From Silanimonas sp. (GTDB taxonomy: Bacteria; Pseudomonadota; Gammaproteobacteria; Xanthomonadales; Xanthomonadaceae), in the NCBI RefSeq assembly GCF_027530345.1, contig NZ_JAPZQK010000014.1, positions 1 through 61,515 of the forward strand: 61,515 nt of DNA, written 5' to 3'. Position numbers and translations under genes: made by a program. Under the pieces are notes generated by a model that was not told the DNA's origin, ran no database searches, and saw nothing but the letters and a program-made list of their open reading frames with translations. Below, piece by piece: positions 24,749 through 36,295 of the stretch. Position 1 is the first letter of the stretch. Each line of letters begins with the position of its first letter.

Positions 24749-25675
24749 CTACGGCGAGGGTGTGTACGACTTGTAGGCGATCTTCCATCGGCCGTCGATT
24801 CGAAGCAGCAGGAGCTGTTCATCAAGCGCTTGTGCGGGGCTGAATCGGAGGCGCAGGTGGACGGTCGCGGTGCTTCCATGCGTCATGACACGGGTGATCG
24901 TTCGCTCGACCTGATCTGCACCGGGTGCAGGAGTGCCGTTGAAGAACCGGATGTACTCGTCGAATGACCATGTGACCAGCTGCTCGCCACGCAAGCCCTC
25001 GATTCTCGCCGTCGGAAGAAAGGCTTCGCGGATCAGCCCGGGGCTTCCGGTGATGCCCGCTTCGAAGTACTTGCCAACGACTTCCCTGATCGCGGATTCA
25101 TCGCGTGAATGGGCATCCGATGCGGCTTCGTCAGTCGGGATGCCTGCGGCGACGACGTTGACGAACGGCGCTCGCTCGAAGAACTCCCGACTCTCGACCA
25201 CGCGGCCAAGATCGGCTTGCCTGGCACCATCGATCAGCACTTCACGGTGGGCGGCCTTGATCCCGGCCCATTCCTGCTCGATGCCGGCGAACCCCTGCGC
25301 GTCGCGGTACGTCACCATCACGACGGCATTCCACGGGCCCTCGTCCGAACCCGTGTCGAGCCACAGGTAGCTGACGAAGAGTCCCCGCTCGACGGCGATC
25401 TTGTCCATCGCGAACCAGTTGGCACGGACATAGCGCTCAAGCTGCCCCAGCTTCCCGGGAGCGGACTTCAGGTAGGTCATCGTCACGACTCGGGCGCTGG
25501 AGGCTTCGGTGGCTTCGGTCGTGGGCGCCAGGGTGCGGGACCCGGGTTCCGCGAGCGCCATCATCGGCCATGCGAGGAGCCACAACGACGCGGCAAGCAC
25601 CCGCCTGCGCCACAATCCTGCGATCGACACCGATGCCCGTGCCGAGGCGGCTTTTGTCCCGATTTCTGGCCTCAT
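24749..25675 (-). CDS. Secreted two-domain protein with C-terminal NTF2-like fold
   Basis: 308 residues from ATG 25673-25675 (GAGGTGG upstream). A long basic N-terminus leads into a signal helix (VLAASLWLLAWPMMALA). Residues about 55-165 look like a ferredoxin-like stress/ABM-type domain (VTMTYLKSAPGKLGQLERYV, WNAVVMVTYRD). Residues about 185-308 are an NTF2-like/lumazine-binding-type domain (AIREVVGKYFEAGITGSP ... LLLLRIDGRWKIAYKSY). No catalytic set is evident. Divergent from the LysR gene, so probably its target. GC content is visibly lower than in flanking genes. Confidence 0.75.
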   Translation of the reverse strand: MRPEIGTKAASARASVSIAGLWRRRVLAASLWLLAWPMMALAEPGSRTLAPTTEATEASSARVVTMTYLKSAPGKLGQLERYVRANWFAMDKIAVERGLFVSYLWLDTGSDEGPWNAVVMVTYRDAQGFAGIEQEWAGIKAAHREVLIDGARQADLGRVVESREFFERAPFVNVVAAGIPTDEAASDAHSRDESAIREVVGKYFEAGITGSPGLIREAFLPTARIEGLRGEQLVTWSFDEYIRFFNGTPAPGADQVERTITRVMTHGSTATVHLRLRFSPAQALDEQLLLLRIDGRWKIAYKSYTPSP

Positions 25676-25686
25676 GGTTCCACCTC

Positions 25687-25731
25687 TTGGAAAGTCCCGG
25701 AACCATAGAAGCCTGCAACCGCATTGGAAAG
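25687..25731. promoter_or_regulatory. Candidate LysR-regulated divergent promoter region
   Basis: The 94-bp gap between the NTF2-fold gene and the LysR gene holds two direct copies of TTGGAAAG (25687-25694 and 25724-25731), 37 bases apart. LysR regulators usually bind such divergent gaps. The repeat is a candidate recognition unit only. Confidence 0.3.
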
Positions 25732-25769
25732 CGAGCTGAATTGAACACCGCCCCCAAATTCCCTGAACC

Positions 25770-26720
25770 ATGAGCCCACGCCCCACCCTTTCGCTCGACG
25801 CGATCTACGTCGTCGACGCCATCGCGCGGCACGGATCGTTCGCAAAGGCAGCGGCCGAGCTCCACAAAGTGCCATCGGCCCTGAGTTACACGGTCGGGCA
25901 GCTTGAGCGCGAGCTGGGCATCAAGCTGTTCGAGCGGAGCAAGCAGCACACACGGTTGACGCCGGGAGGCAAGGACTTGCTGGAGGAAGGTCGACGGCTG
26001 CTGCAGCTGGCCGCCGCTGCGGAGCGTCGACTTGGTCGAATCGCCACCGGCTGGGAGACGGATCTGTGCATCGTCATCGACTCGTTGCTCGGAACGCAGC
26101 GTCTCTTCCCCGCATTGGAAGGCTTCTATGCGCTGGGGTCCGGCACGCGGGTGCGCATTGCCGAGGAGTCCTTGGAGGGCTGCTGGGAAGCGCTGGTCGA
26201 ACATCGCGCTGACCTTGTCATCGCCGGACTGGGCGCCGGCGGCATTCCCTCCGGCGGCGGGTATGCCGTCGCCCCGCTGGGAGCCGTGGCGTTCGACTTC
26301 GCCGTCGCGCCCGGCCACCCCCTGGCGATCCACGCTGCGGCGCTTGGTGCACCGTTGCCCGAGTCGGCCGTTCTGCCCCATCGCGCAGTGCGAGTCGCCG
26401 ACAGCTCGCGTGCCCGTCCAGCGAAAACCTATGGATTGCTGGCCGGCCAGGAGACGCTGACGGTTGGAAGCATGGCCGCGAAGCTCGACGCGCAGCGTGC
26501 CGGCCTGGGCGTCGGCTTCCTCCCTCGCTTCCTTGCAAAGCCTGAGTTCGAGCGGGGCACGCTGATTCGATTGGACGTGCAGCAGCCGCGTCCGGACGCG
26601 GTCTTCGCCTTGGCCTATCGCTCCAGTGAATTGGGTCGGGCAGGGCAGTGGTTCGCCGAGCGCGTGACGCGCGAGCCGCTGCTGGATGGATGGGGCGCGC
26701 GACCGGCCTCGGCGTCCTGA
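25770..26720 (+). CDS. LysR-family transcriptional regulator
   Basis: 316 residues. The N-terminal winged HTH (residues about 8-66: LDAIYVVDAIARHGSFAKAAAELHKVPSALSYTVGQLE) is canonical, with a following linker helix and a periplasmic-binding-like effector domain (GIPSGGGYAVAPLGAVAFDFAVAPGHPLA; LDAQRAGLGVGFLPRFLA). The pattern is close to the YafC/YhaJ-like group that senses aromatic or electrophilic compounds, an inference only. It likely regulates the divergent NTF2-fold gene and itself. Confidence 0.92.
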   Translation: MSPRPTLSLDAIYVVDAIARHGSFAKAAAELHKVPSALSYTVGQLERELGIKLFERSKQHTRLTPGGKDLLEEGRRLLQLAAAAERRLGRIATGWETDLCIVIDSLLGTQRLFPALEGFYALGSGTRVRIAEESLEGCWEALVEHRADLVIAGLGAGGIPSGGGYAVAPLGAVAFDFAVAPGHPLAIHAAALGAPLPESAVLPHRAVRVADSSRARPAKTYGLLAGQETLTVGSMAAKLDAQRAGLGVGFLPRFLAKPEFERGTLIRLDVQQPRPDAVFALAYRSSELGRAGQWFAERVTREPLLDGWGARPASAS

Positions 26721-26742
26721 GGCCTGCGGCGCGACGACCGAC

Positions 26743-27259
26743 TCAGTCCGCCTTCGCTGCCTCCGGCGGCACCATCCGCTCATGCAGCTCGGCGGTGGCC
26801 ATCAGCGCCGCCGAGCCGTACCACGGGTGGTACTCGGCGACCATTTCCCCATTGACGATCACGGGGTCGGTTTCGGTGAGCGCTTTCGCTTCCTCGACGC
26901 TCTCGACCGCGAGGATGAACAGGCCACGCCAGCCGGAATCGCTCGGCATGAAGGGGCCGGCGACCGCAAGCTTTCCTTCCTTGGCGAGGCGCTGGATGTT
27001 GGCCATGTGCCCCGGCGAACATCGCGGTGCGCGCCTCGCCGTCCGGCATGCGGGTGGGGCCGGTCTTCAGCACCACCAGCACCTAGCGGCGCATGCCGAG
27101 TTCGTCCGCACCGTGGCGCTGGGCGAGATCGGCATCGAAGGCCGGGGCCGGGGCAGCCGCTGACGGCGGCGCCACCGGCGCCGCCGCGAACACCGACAGC
27201 GAACCGAGGGCGATGCCGAAAGCGATCACGGCGGGGACGAACGGGCGGATCGGGCGCAT
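26743..27259 (-). pseudogene. Secreted YciI-like protein, broken by a stop and a frameshift
   Basis: Three pieces of one gene can be read in order. A signal peptide from ATG 27257-27259 (FVPAVIAFGIALGSLSVFAA) leads to DLAQRHGADELGMRR and then TAG at 27083-27085. The same frame continues VLVVLKTGPTRMPDGEARTAMFAG, then one extra base in a G run (about 27012-27015) shifts into HMANIQRLAKEGKLAVAGPF and the rest to 26743. Family members have a Tyr where the TAG is. YciI is a ferredoxin-like fold with a proposed His-Asp pair. Position right after fghA suggests a formaldehyde/glutathione-linked role. The two lesions indicate decay or sequence error. Confidence 0.85.
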
Positions 27260-27270
27260 GACGGGTTCCC

Positions 27271-29887
<2,617 letters not shown>

Positions 29888-29901
29888 GGGTCCGCGGCGC
29901 G

Positions 29902-29907
29902 TAGAAT
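29902..29907 (+). promoter_or_regulatory. Candidate -10 element (TAGAAT) within a small inverted repeat
   Basis: TAGAAT sits in the loop of a 6-bp inverted repeat GGCGCG / CGCGCC (29896-29914), 39 bases before the DUF3297 ATG. Confidence 0.35.
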
Positions 29908-29946
29908 GCGCGCCGTTCCGTCCCTTCCAACTGTCCGGATTCCACC

Positions 29947-30183
29947 ATGACCGACACCGCCCCCGACCGCCTCTCGAACGACCCGCGCTCGAAGTTCCAT
30001 GACGCCGCCGCCCTCGAACGTGGCATCGGCATCCGCTTCAACGGCAACGAGCGCACCGACGTCGAGGAATACTGCGTCAGCGAGGGTTGGGTGCTGGTGC
30101 CGGCCGGCAAGGCGCTCGACCGCCGCGGCCGCCCGATGACGATCAAGCTCAAGGGCACGGTCGAAGCGCGCTTCCTGACCTGA
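29947..30183 (+). CDS. DUF3297 family protein
   Basis: 78 residues, single domain, soluble. It carries the conserved core GIGIRFNGNERTDVEEYCVSEGW and the ending GRPMTIKLKGTVE that define this small proteobacterial family of unknown function. The length is typical. Separated by 40 bp from the following methyltransferase gene on the same strand. Confidence 0.9.
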   Translation: MTDTAPDRLSNDPRSKFHDAAALERGIGIRFNGNERTDVEEYCVSEGWVLVPAGKALDRRGRPMTIKLKGTVEARFLT

Positions 30184-30223
30184 ACCACCGGCCTCGCCCC
30201 GCGCCAGCGGACGCCCGCCCCGG

Positions 30224-31132
30224 ATGAGCCGCCTGCTCTCGCCCCTGCTCACGCGCGACGCCATCGTCTCGCTGCAGGCCGCCCACGCCCGCGGTGACGC
30301 GGCATGGCGCGGTTCGCTCGATGCCGGCCGCACCGAGGGCGACGTCGCGCTTGGCGCCGACGGCTTCGAATGGGGCGGCGCGCGCTGGCCGTGGCCGGCA
30401 CCCGATGACGCATTCAAGGACCGCAACTTCTACGCGGCGCTGCCCACCGGCAGCGGCAGCGCCGACTGGCATCCCGTACAGCGTTTCGGTCGCGCGCTGA
30501 TCAAGCTCATCCCGACCGAATGGGGCCCGCCCACGTTCGAGATCGACGGCATCAAGATGCTGCCGACGGCGCAGGTGTCGCCGTGGGAGGACGCGGCCAC
30601 CAAGGTCGCGCTCGTGCAGCCGCGCGGCAAGCGCCTGCTCGATTGCTGCGGCGGCCTCGGCTACTACGCGGCGCACGCGCTGGCGAACGGCGCGGCCCAC
30701 GTGCAGAGCTTCGAGAAGAATCCCGACGTGGTCTGGCTGCGGCGATTGAACCCGTGGTCGCCTGACGTCGACGACGCCGCGAACGCCGGCCGTTTCACGC
30801 TCACCGAGGGTGACGTGTCGCTGGCGATCACCACCCTGCCCGACGCGCACTTCGACGCGGCGCTGCACGACCCGCCGCGCTTCGGCATCGCCGGTGAGCT
30901 GTACTCGCAGGCCTTCTACGACCAACTGGCACGCGTGCTGAAACCCGGTGCGCCGCTCTTCCACTACACCGGCACGCCGAACGCCAAGACCAGCGGCCGT
31001 GACGTGCCGGGCGAGGTCATCAAGCGGCTGGAGAAAGCCGGCTTCCGCGCGGAGCGGAAGCTCGACGGCGTGTTCGCGACGAAAGGCCGGGGCGCAACCC
31101 CGGCCCGCTCCGGCCACCGCCCGCGACGCTGA
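30224..31132 (+). CDS. SAM-dependent methyltransferase (COG2521 type)
   Basis: 302 residues. The N-terminal about 110 residues are unique and end in EIDGIKMLPT. The Rossmann core then starts with LLDCCGGLGYYAAHAL (motif I) and FEKNPDVVWLRRLNPW (motif II), and carries ALHDPPRFG as the DPPx motif IV. The C-terminus includes LFHYTGTPN and GEVIKRLEKAGF. This is the arrangement of the 'predicted archaeal methyltransferase' group COG2521, which also occurs in bacteria. The DPP(R/Y) motif favours an N-methyltransferase acting on a nucleobase or protein side chain, an inference. Confidence 0.8.
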   Translation: MSRLLSPLLTRDAIVSLQAAHARGDAAWRGSLDAGRTEGDVALGADGFEWGGARWPWPAPDDAFKDRNFYAALPTGSGSADWHPVQRFGRALIKLIPTEWGPPTFEIDGIKMLPTAQVSPWEDAATKVALVQPRGKRLLDCCGGLGYYAAHALANGAAHVQSFEKNPDVVWLRRLNPWSPDVDDAANAGRFTLTEGDVSLAITTLPDAHFDAALHDPPRFGIAGELYSQAFYDQLARVLKPGAPLFHYTGTPNAKTSGRDVPGEVIKRLEKAGFRAERKLDGVFATKGRGATPARSGHRPRR

Positions 31133-31163
31133 TCACGCGGCGGGCGGCTCGGTCTCGGGGCGC

Positions 31164-34100
31164 TTACTTCCCCGGCATCGCGAACGGCCGGCCACGTGCG
31201 CCGGCACGCGGATGCGGCCGCTCGTCGTTCTGGAGGCGCCCACCCTCATCGTCACCGCGAAGCTTGAAGGGCGGCGTCCAGCGCGGCGTTGGGGCCTTGG
31301 GCGCCTCGATCTCAACCGTGCGGCGGTGGGTCGCGTCGCCGTAGGCCACTTCCAGCGTGTAGCGGCCCGGCACCGGGTAGAGGCGATGTCCGAGCCGGAC
31401 GGATTCGGCATACGGCACGTTCTGGCGCAGCCCACGCTGGTCGGCGGCGAGGGCCTCGACGGCCTGTTTCTCCGCGTCGAGGGTCAGCGCCTGATCCAGC
31501 TGCAGGTCCCAGGCGAAGCTGTTCAGGCCGTCGATCGCCGGGCGCTCGAACTGCGCCAGCGGACGGTCCTTGGCATCGAGCAGGCGGAAGCGCACCGTGC
31601 CGCCCTGCTTCGCCCAGAAGGTGCCGCGCAGCTCGGGCAGGTGTTCCGGCCGGTCGAACCACGGATCGGCGCGGCGACGCCAGTCGCGCGAGGCCTGCAG
31701 GCCGTCGAGGTGGAACAGATGCACCGCCGAGGCCCGCACCGTGGCGTCGAGCTGCTGCACCGGCAGTACGTCGACCACCCAAGCGCTGCGGCCGTGGGTA
31801 CCGGCGATGAGCTCGCGGTCGCGCGGATGCACGAACAGGTCGTGCACCGGCACGTTCGGCAAGCCGCCGTCGAGGGCCTGCCAGGCTTGCCCGCGATCGA
31901 GGCTCACGTAGACGCCGCGGTCGGTGCCGACGTAGAGCACGTCCGGGTTGACCGTGTCCTCGCGGATCACGTTCACTGGCTCCGACGGCAAGCCTGCCGC
32001 GATCGACGTCCAGCTCTTGCCGAAGTCGTCGCTGCGGTACAGGTACACGCGGTCGTCGTCCTGCCGGTAGCCATTGAGGGCGAGATACAGCCGGTCTTCG
32101 GCATGGCGCGACAGTTCGACGCGGCTCACCCAGCGGTCCGCGGGAAGCCGGGCATCGACCTGCTGCCAGCGCGCGCCGCCGTCGCGGGTGACGTGCACGT
32201 GCCCGTCGTCGGTGCCAACGCCGATGCGGCCGAAGTGCAGCGGTGATTCGGAAACGCTGGTGATCGTCGCGAACGGCACGTTGCCGCGCTGCGTGGAGCG
32301 GGTGAGATCAGGACTGATCGCGGTCCAGCTGCGGCCGCGATCGAACGAGCGGTAGAGGCGGTTCGCCGCCATGTAGACCGTGTGCGCGTCGTGCGGCGAG
32401 AGGATGACCGGCGTGCTCCAGTTGTAGCGCAGCACCGGGTCGGCCAGCGGCGCGCGCGGACGCACGTCGTGGCGACGGCCCTCGCGATCGATGCGCGTGT
32501 AGTAGCCGAACTGGTAGCCGGTGTAGGTGTCGCCGGATTCGTCGTCCACCGCCACCCACATGCCGTCGCCGCCATTGAGGAAGGACCAGTCCTCGCCGAG
32601 TTCCCAGCGCGTGCGGCTGCTGCCCTTCCACGTGCCGTTGTCCTGCAGGCCGCCGTAGACGTTGTAGGGCTCGGCCATGTCGGCATAGATCGTGTAGAAC
32701 TGGCCGACCGGCTGCGCGTCGAGCTTGCGCCAGGTCACGCCGCGGTCGTGGCTCACGTCCAGGCCGCCGTCGTTGCCGAGCAGCAGGCGCTGGGGATGGT
32801 TCGGGTCGATCCAAAGCGAGTGGTGGTCGACATGCACGCTGGGGTGGTTGGTGTAGCCCTCCCAGGTCTTGCCGCCATCTGCAGAGACGATCAGTGGCAC
32901 GCCCATCGTGTAGACGCGCTCGGCGTCACTCGGATCGACGGCCACTTCGGCGAAGTAGTAGCCGTAGGAATAGGTGACCTCGCGGATCGGCGTGTCGTGC
33001 GTGCGACGCCACGTCGCGCCGCCGTCGTCGGTTCGCCACACGGTGTGGCCCCAGGTCGGGTTGTCGAACAGCGCGGCGTTGCCGTCCTCGAGACGGCTGA
33101 TGAGCATCGGCAGCGTGATCGATCCGTCGCGCACGCCGTCGAGGAGGGTCTTGGCATCGAGCTCCACCGGCAGGTCAGCGCCGCGGATGAAGCCCTCGAT
33201 CTCCGCGGGGTCCTGGGCGAGGAAGTCCTCGCGGCTCATCGTCTTCAGGCGCTGCGGCGAGAGCGGCCGATCACCGAGGTCCTGCAGCGCCTCGGGCAGG
33301 GGCGCCCAATGGTCGATCGTCGCGTACACCGTGTCGGGCTGGCTGCGCGCCACCGCGAGGCCGATGCGCCCCACCGTCTCGCCCTGCGGCAGGCCACCGT
33401 CGAGCCGGCGCCAGGTGCGGCCGCCGTCGGTCGATTTGTGGATGCCCGAACCGTCGCCTGCTTCGGTGAACTGCCATGGCGCGCGCTGGCGGTCCCAGAG
33501 CGCCGCGTACAGCACGTCGGGGCGGCTCGGATCGATCACGAGGTCGCTGGCCCCCGTCCAGTCATTCGACGGCACGAGCACGTGGGTCCACGTCTCGCCG
33601 CCGTCTTCGGTGAGGAACACGCCGCGCTGGCCACCGGGCGAATACAGCTTGCCCGCAGCCGCGACGAGCACACGACGCCCATCGCGGGGGTCGACGACGA
33701 TCGACGCGATGCGATCGGTGCCGGCCAGCCCCTTGGGCGCGAAGGTCTTGCCGCCGTCGCGGCTGACGAACATGCCGTGACCGCCATAATTCGAGCGCGC
33801 CGCGCTCGGTTCGCCGCTGCCGACCCACAGCGTCTCGGGTGCGGACGGATCGACGGCAATCGCGCCGACGACGGTGTTCGGCAGGTGGTCGGTGAGCGGC
33901 TCGAACGAACCGCCGTCATTGGTGGTCTTCCACACACCGCCCGTCGCATAGGCGACGTAGTAGGTGTAGGGCTGGCCCGGAACGGAAGCGAAGTCCATCA
34001 CGCGGCCGCCCTGCTCGGTGGGGCCGATGCTGCGCCAACCGAGGCCGCGGAACGGCGACGCCGCTTCCATGCGCTGGTGCTGCTGCCACGCCGCATCGCG

Positions 34101-34199
34101 TTGCTCCGGTGTGCTCGGCGCACCCGGCGTCGGCCGGGCCGCCACGGTCGAAGCGAGGCCGAGCGCCAACAGGGCGCCGATCCATGTCGCGTTTCTCAT
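31164..34199 (-). CDS. Secreted sortilin-like (VPS10/BNR) beta-propeller protein
   Basis: 1011 residues with a signal peptide (WIGALLALGLASTVAA). The body consists of many BNR/Asp-box blades of the form STDGGRTW, SRDGGKTF, RTDDGGATW, and SDDFGKSWTS, as in sortilin/Vps10 and in bacterial 'WD40/YVTN/BNR repeat-containing glycosyl hydrolase' annotations. The C-terminal about 200 residues are a beta-sandwich with FRLLDAKDRPLAQF. No glycosidase acids can be assigned from sequence. A paralogue lies at 37973-41179. It is divergent from the TonB-dependent receptor, so both may share control. Confidence 0.85.
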   Translation of the reverse strand: MRNATWIGALLALGLASTVAARPTPGAPSTPEQRDAAWQQHQRMEAASPFRGLGWRSIGPTEQGGRVMDFASVPGQPYTYYVAYATGGVWKTTNDGGSFEPLTDHLPNTVVGAIAVDPSAPETLWVGSGEPSAARSNYGGHGMFVSRDGGKTFAPKGLAGTDRIASIVVDPRDGRRVLVAAAGKLYSPGGQRGVFLTEDGGETWTHVLVPSNDWTGASDLVIDPSRPDVLYAALWDRQRAPWQFTEAGDGSGIHKSTDGGRTWRRLDGGLPQGETVGRIGLAVARSQPDTVYATIDHWAPLPEALQDLGDRPLSPQRLKTMSREDFLAQDPAEIEGFIRGADLPVELDAKTLLDGVRDGSITLPMLISRLEDGNAALFDNPTWGHTVWRTDDGGATWRRTHDTPIREVTYSYGYYFAEVAVDPSDAERVYTMGVPLIVSADGGKTWEGYTNHPSVHVDHHSLWIDPNHPQRLLLGNDGGLDVSHDRGVTWRKLDAQPVGQFYTIYADMAEPYNVYGGLQDNGTWKGSSRTRWELGEDWSFLNGGDGMWVAVDDESGDTYTGYQFGYYTRIDREGRRHDVRPRAPLADPVLRYNWSTPVILSPHDAHTVYMAANRLYRSFDRGRSWTAISPDLTRSTQRGNVPFATITSVSESPLHFGRIGVGTDDGHVHVTRDGGARWQQVDARLPADRWVSRVELSRHAEDRLYLALNGYRQDDDRVYLYRSDDFGKSWTSIAAGLPSEPVNVIREDTVNPDVLYVGTDRGVYVSLDRGQAWQALDGGLPNVPVHDLFVHPRDRELIAGTHGRSAWVVDVLPVQQLDATVRASAVHLFHLDGLQASRDWRRRADPWFDRPEHLPELRGTFWAKQGGTVRFRLLDAKDRPLAQFERPAIDGLNSFAWDLQLDQALTLDAEKQAVEALAADQRGLRQNVPYAESVRLGHRLYPVPGRYTLEVAYGDATHRRTVEIEAPKAPTPRWTPPFKLRGDDEGGRLQNDERPHPRAGARGRPFAMPGK

Positions 34200-34348
34200 G
34201 CAAGGTCTCCGAAGTGTGGCGGTCGAGGCGCCGAGGGATGCGCCGCCAGTGTGTGCCATGCACCGCGCGCCGGGTAGGTGCCGGCACCCGGCTCGGCTAT
34301 CCTCGCCGCGCCCCGAAGGCCGACGACGTCGGCCATGGAGACCGGTAC

Positions 34349-36280
34349 GTGGTCCACGCTGTACAACGCCGTGCGCTGGTCGCTGCGATGCTCGCCGCCC
34401 TGCTCGCCGCCCCGCAGGCCCAAGCCCAGGCCGAATCCGAAGACGAGGACGCCTCGCTTCCCCCGCCGCCCGTCGAATCGCCAGCGACACGGCTCGGCCC
34501 GGTCGAGGTGACGGCACGAGGGACCGCGGCCGATTGGCCGAGCGCGCTGGCCACCGACACCCTCGACTACCGCGAGGCCGTCGCCGCGCCCGTCGACGTG
34601 CAGGACTGGGTGCTCCGCACGCCCGGCGTGGCCGCCACCGGACAGAACGGTTTGTTCGAAACGTTTTCGATCCGCGGCAACGGCGGCAACGCCATCCTGA
34701 CCTTGGTGGCCGGCATGCCGATCACCGCGCAGCGCCGCGCCGGCGTGCCGCTGTCCTTCGTCGACCCGCTGCTGCTTGGCGACGTCTCGGTGACGCGCGG
34801 CCCGGCGGTCACGCATTACGGGCCCGGCGCGCTGGGCGGGGCCGTCTCCGTCGAACCGCGCTGGTTCGATGGCCCGACGCTGGCCGCTCGCCTCGCCAGC
34901 CGCGACGAGCACTTGCTGATGGCCGCCACCGGCAGCGACGCCTTCTCGCTGGCCGTGGCGCGCCACGAGGCCGCGAATTCCGAAGCCCCCGACGGCACGC
35001 CATTGAACACGGCCTACCGGCGCGATTCGGCCGTGCTGCAGGCGCGCACGCGCGTCGGCGACATCGATGTGGATGCCTTGCTGATGCCCTCGCGCACCAC
35101 CGACATCGGCAAGTCGAACAGCCGTTTCCCCGCGCGCAGCACCACCTACCCGATCGACCGCCACAGCATCGGCCGGCTGCGTCTGCGCCACGCCAACGGC
35201 CTCGAACTCGGCCTGCGCGGGCACACCCAGCGCCTCGACACGCTCAACCAGCGCCCGGGCTCGCCCGACACCTTCGCTTCGATCGAAAGCACCGACCTTG
35301 GCGCGACGCTACAGCGCCGCTTCCAGGCCGGCGCACTGGATTACAACCTCGGGCTCGAGTACCTCGGCCGCCGCGACGTCGATGGCTTCGACGCCCGCGG
35401 CACGCTCGCCAACCGCACGTACAGCCTGAAGGACGCGCGCGAAGCCAACCTCTCGGTGTTCGCGATCGCCGACTGGGCGCTGGCCGCGACGCTCGACCTC
35501 GAACTGGGCGCGCGTGGCACACGCGTCACGCAGCGCCAGCGCGGCGCCGAGGCCGACGATGCCGATGCCGCGTTCACCGCCGGCGCGGTCTGGCGGCCGA
35601 CCGCGGGCACGCGCTGGACGCTCAACCTGTCCTCCGGCTACCGCTTCCCCACGCTGGAGGAGCGCTACTTCAGCGGCGTGACCGCGCAGGGCGACATCGC
35701 CGGCAATCCGGACCTCAGCTCGGAGCACTCGCTGGGCATCGACCTTGGATTCGGCTGGAACACGGGCCCGTGGTCCGGCTCGACGCACGCGTGGCGGATG
35801 GGCGTCGACGATCTCATCCAGCTCGCCCGCCTGCAGGGCGACCTCAACGGCTACGTGAACATCGGCGAGGCGCGGCTCTACGGCGCGGAGACCGAGGTCG
35901 ACCTCCGCCTCGACGAACGATGGTCGCTGCGCGCCAGCGGGGCGTGGACGCGGGGCGAGGATCGGCGCACCGGGCAGCCGCTGTACGGCATCGGCCCGCC
36001 GGACCTCGCGTTCGAGGCCCGCCATGAGGGCCAGCGCCATACCTTCGCCGTGCGCTACGCGCACCGTTCGCGGATGCAGCGGCCCGGCTTCGAGGAAGTG
36101 GCGCGCGGCGCCGTCGACACCCTGGACCTCGATGCGGGTTTCCGGCTGCGCGACGACCTCGAGCTGCGCGTGTTCGTGCGCAATGCGCTCGACCAGCGCT
36201 ACTTCGCCACCGCCGACGTGCTTTCCGCCCTGGCGCCGGAACGTTCGATCGGCCTGCAGCTGCTCTGGCAAGGGCGCTAG
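34349..36280 (+). CDS. TonB-dependent outer-membrane receptor
   Basis: 643 residues from GTG 34349, chosen because GGAG lies 8 bases before it and it starts a good signal peptide (LVAAMLAALLAAPQAQAQA). The plug domain follows: LGPVEVTARGTA (TonB box region), VLRTPGVAATGQNGLFETFSIRGNGGNA, and VTRGPAVTHYGPGALGGAV. The rest is a 22-strand barrel with the receptor pattern FPTLEERYFSG and LRVFVRNALDQRYFATADV near the end. Substrate class (siderophore, vitamin or peptide) cannot be told. The divergent neighbour is a sortilin-like secreted protein. Confidence 0.92.
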   Translation: MVHAVQRRALVAAMLAALLAAPQAQAQAESEDEDASLPPPPVESPATRLGPVEVTARGTAADWPSALATDTLDYREAVAAPVDVQDWVLRTPGVAATGQNGLFETFSIRGNGGNAILTLVAGMPITAQRRAGVPLSFVDPLLLGDVSVTRGPAVTHYGPGALGGAVSVEPRWFDGPTLAARLASRDEHLLMAATGSDAFSLAVARHEAANSEAPDGTPLNTAYRRDSAVLQARTRVGDIDVDALLMPSRTTDIGKSNSRFPARSTTYPIDRHSIGRLRLRHANGLELGLRGHTQRLDTLNQRPGSPDTFASIESTDLGATLQRRFQAGALDYNLGLEYLGRRDVDGFDARGTLANRTYSLKDAREANLSVFAIADWALAATLDLELGARGTRVTQRQRGAEADDADAAFTAGAVWRPTAGTRWTLNLSSGYRFPTLEERYFSGVTAQGDIAGNPDLSSEHSLGIDLGFGWNTGPWSGSTHAWRMGVDDLIQLARLQGDLNGYVNIGEARLYGAETEVDLRLDERWSLRASGAWTRGEDRRTGQPLYGIGPPDLAFEARHEGQRHTFAVRYAHRSRMQRPGFEEVARGAVDTLDLDAGFRLRDDLELRVFVRNALDQRYFATADVLSALAPERSIGLQLLWQGR

Positions 36281-36295
36281 GGCCCCAGCGAGGCC

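Noticed and set aside
26990-27090. Programmed frameshift or stop read-through in the YciI gene
   Set aside because: Two unrelated lesions (a nonsense codon and an extra base in a G run), no slippery heptamer or downstream stem noticed, and no family precedent.
34109-34348. Earlier start codons for the TonB-dependent receptor
   Set aside because: They would place 80 unrelated Arg/Pro-rich residues ahead of the signal peptide. GTG 34349 has a GGAG site and opens directly into the signal sequence.
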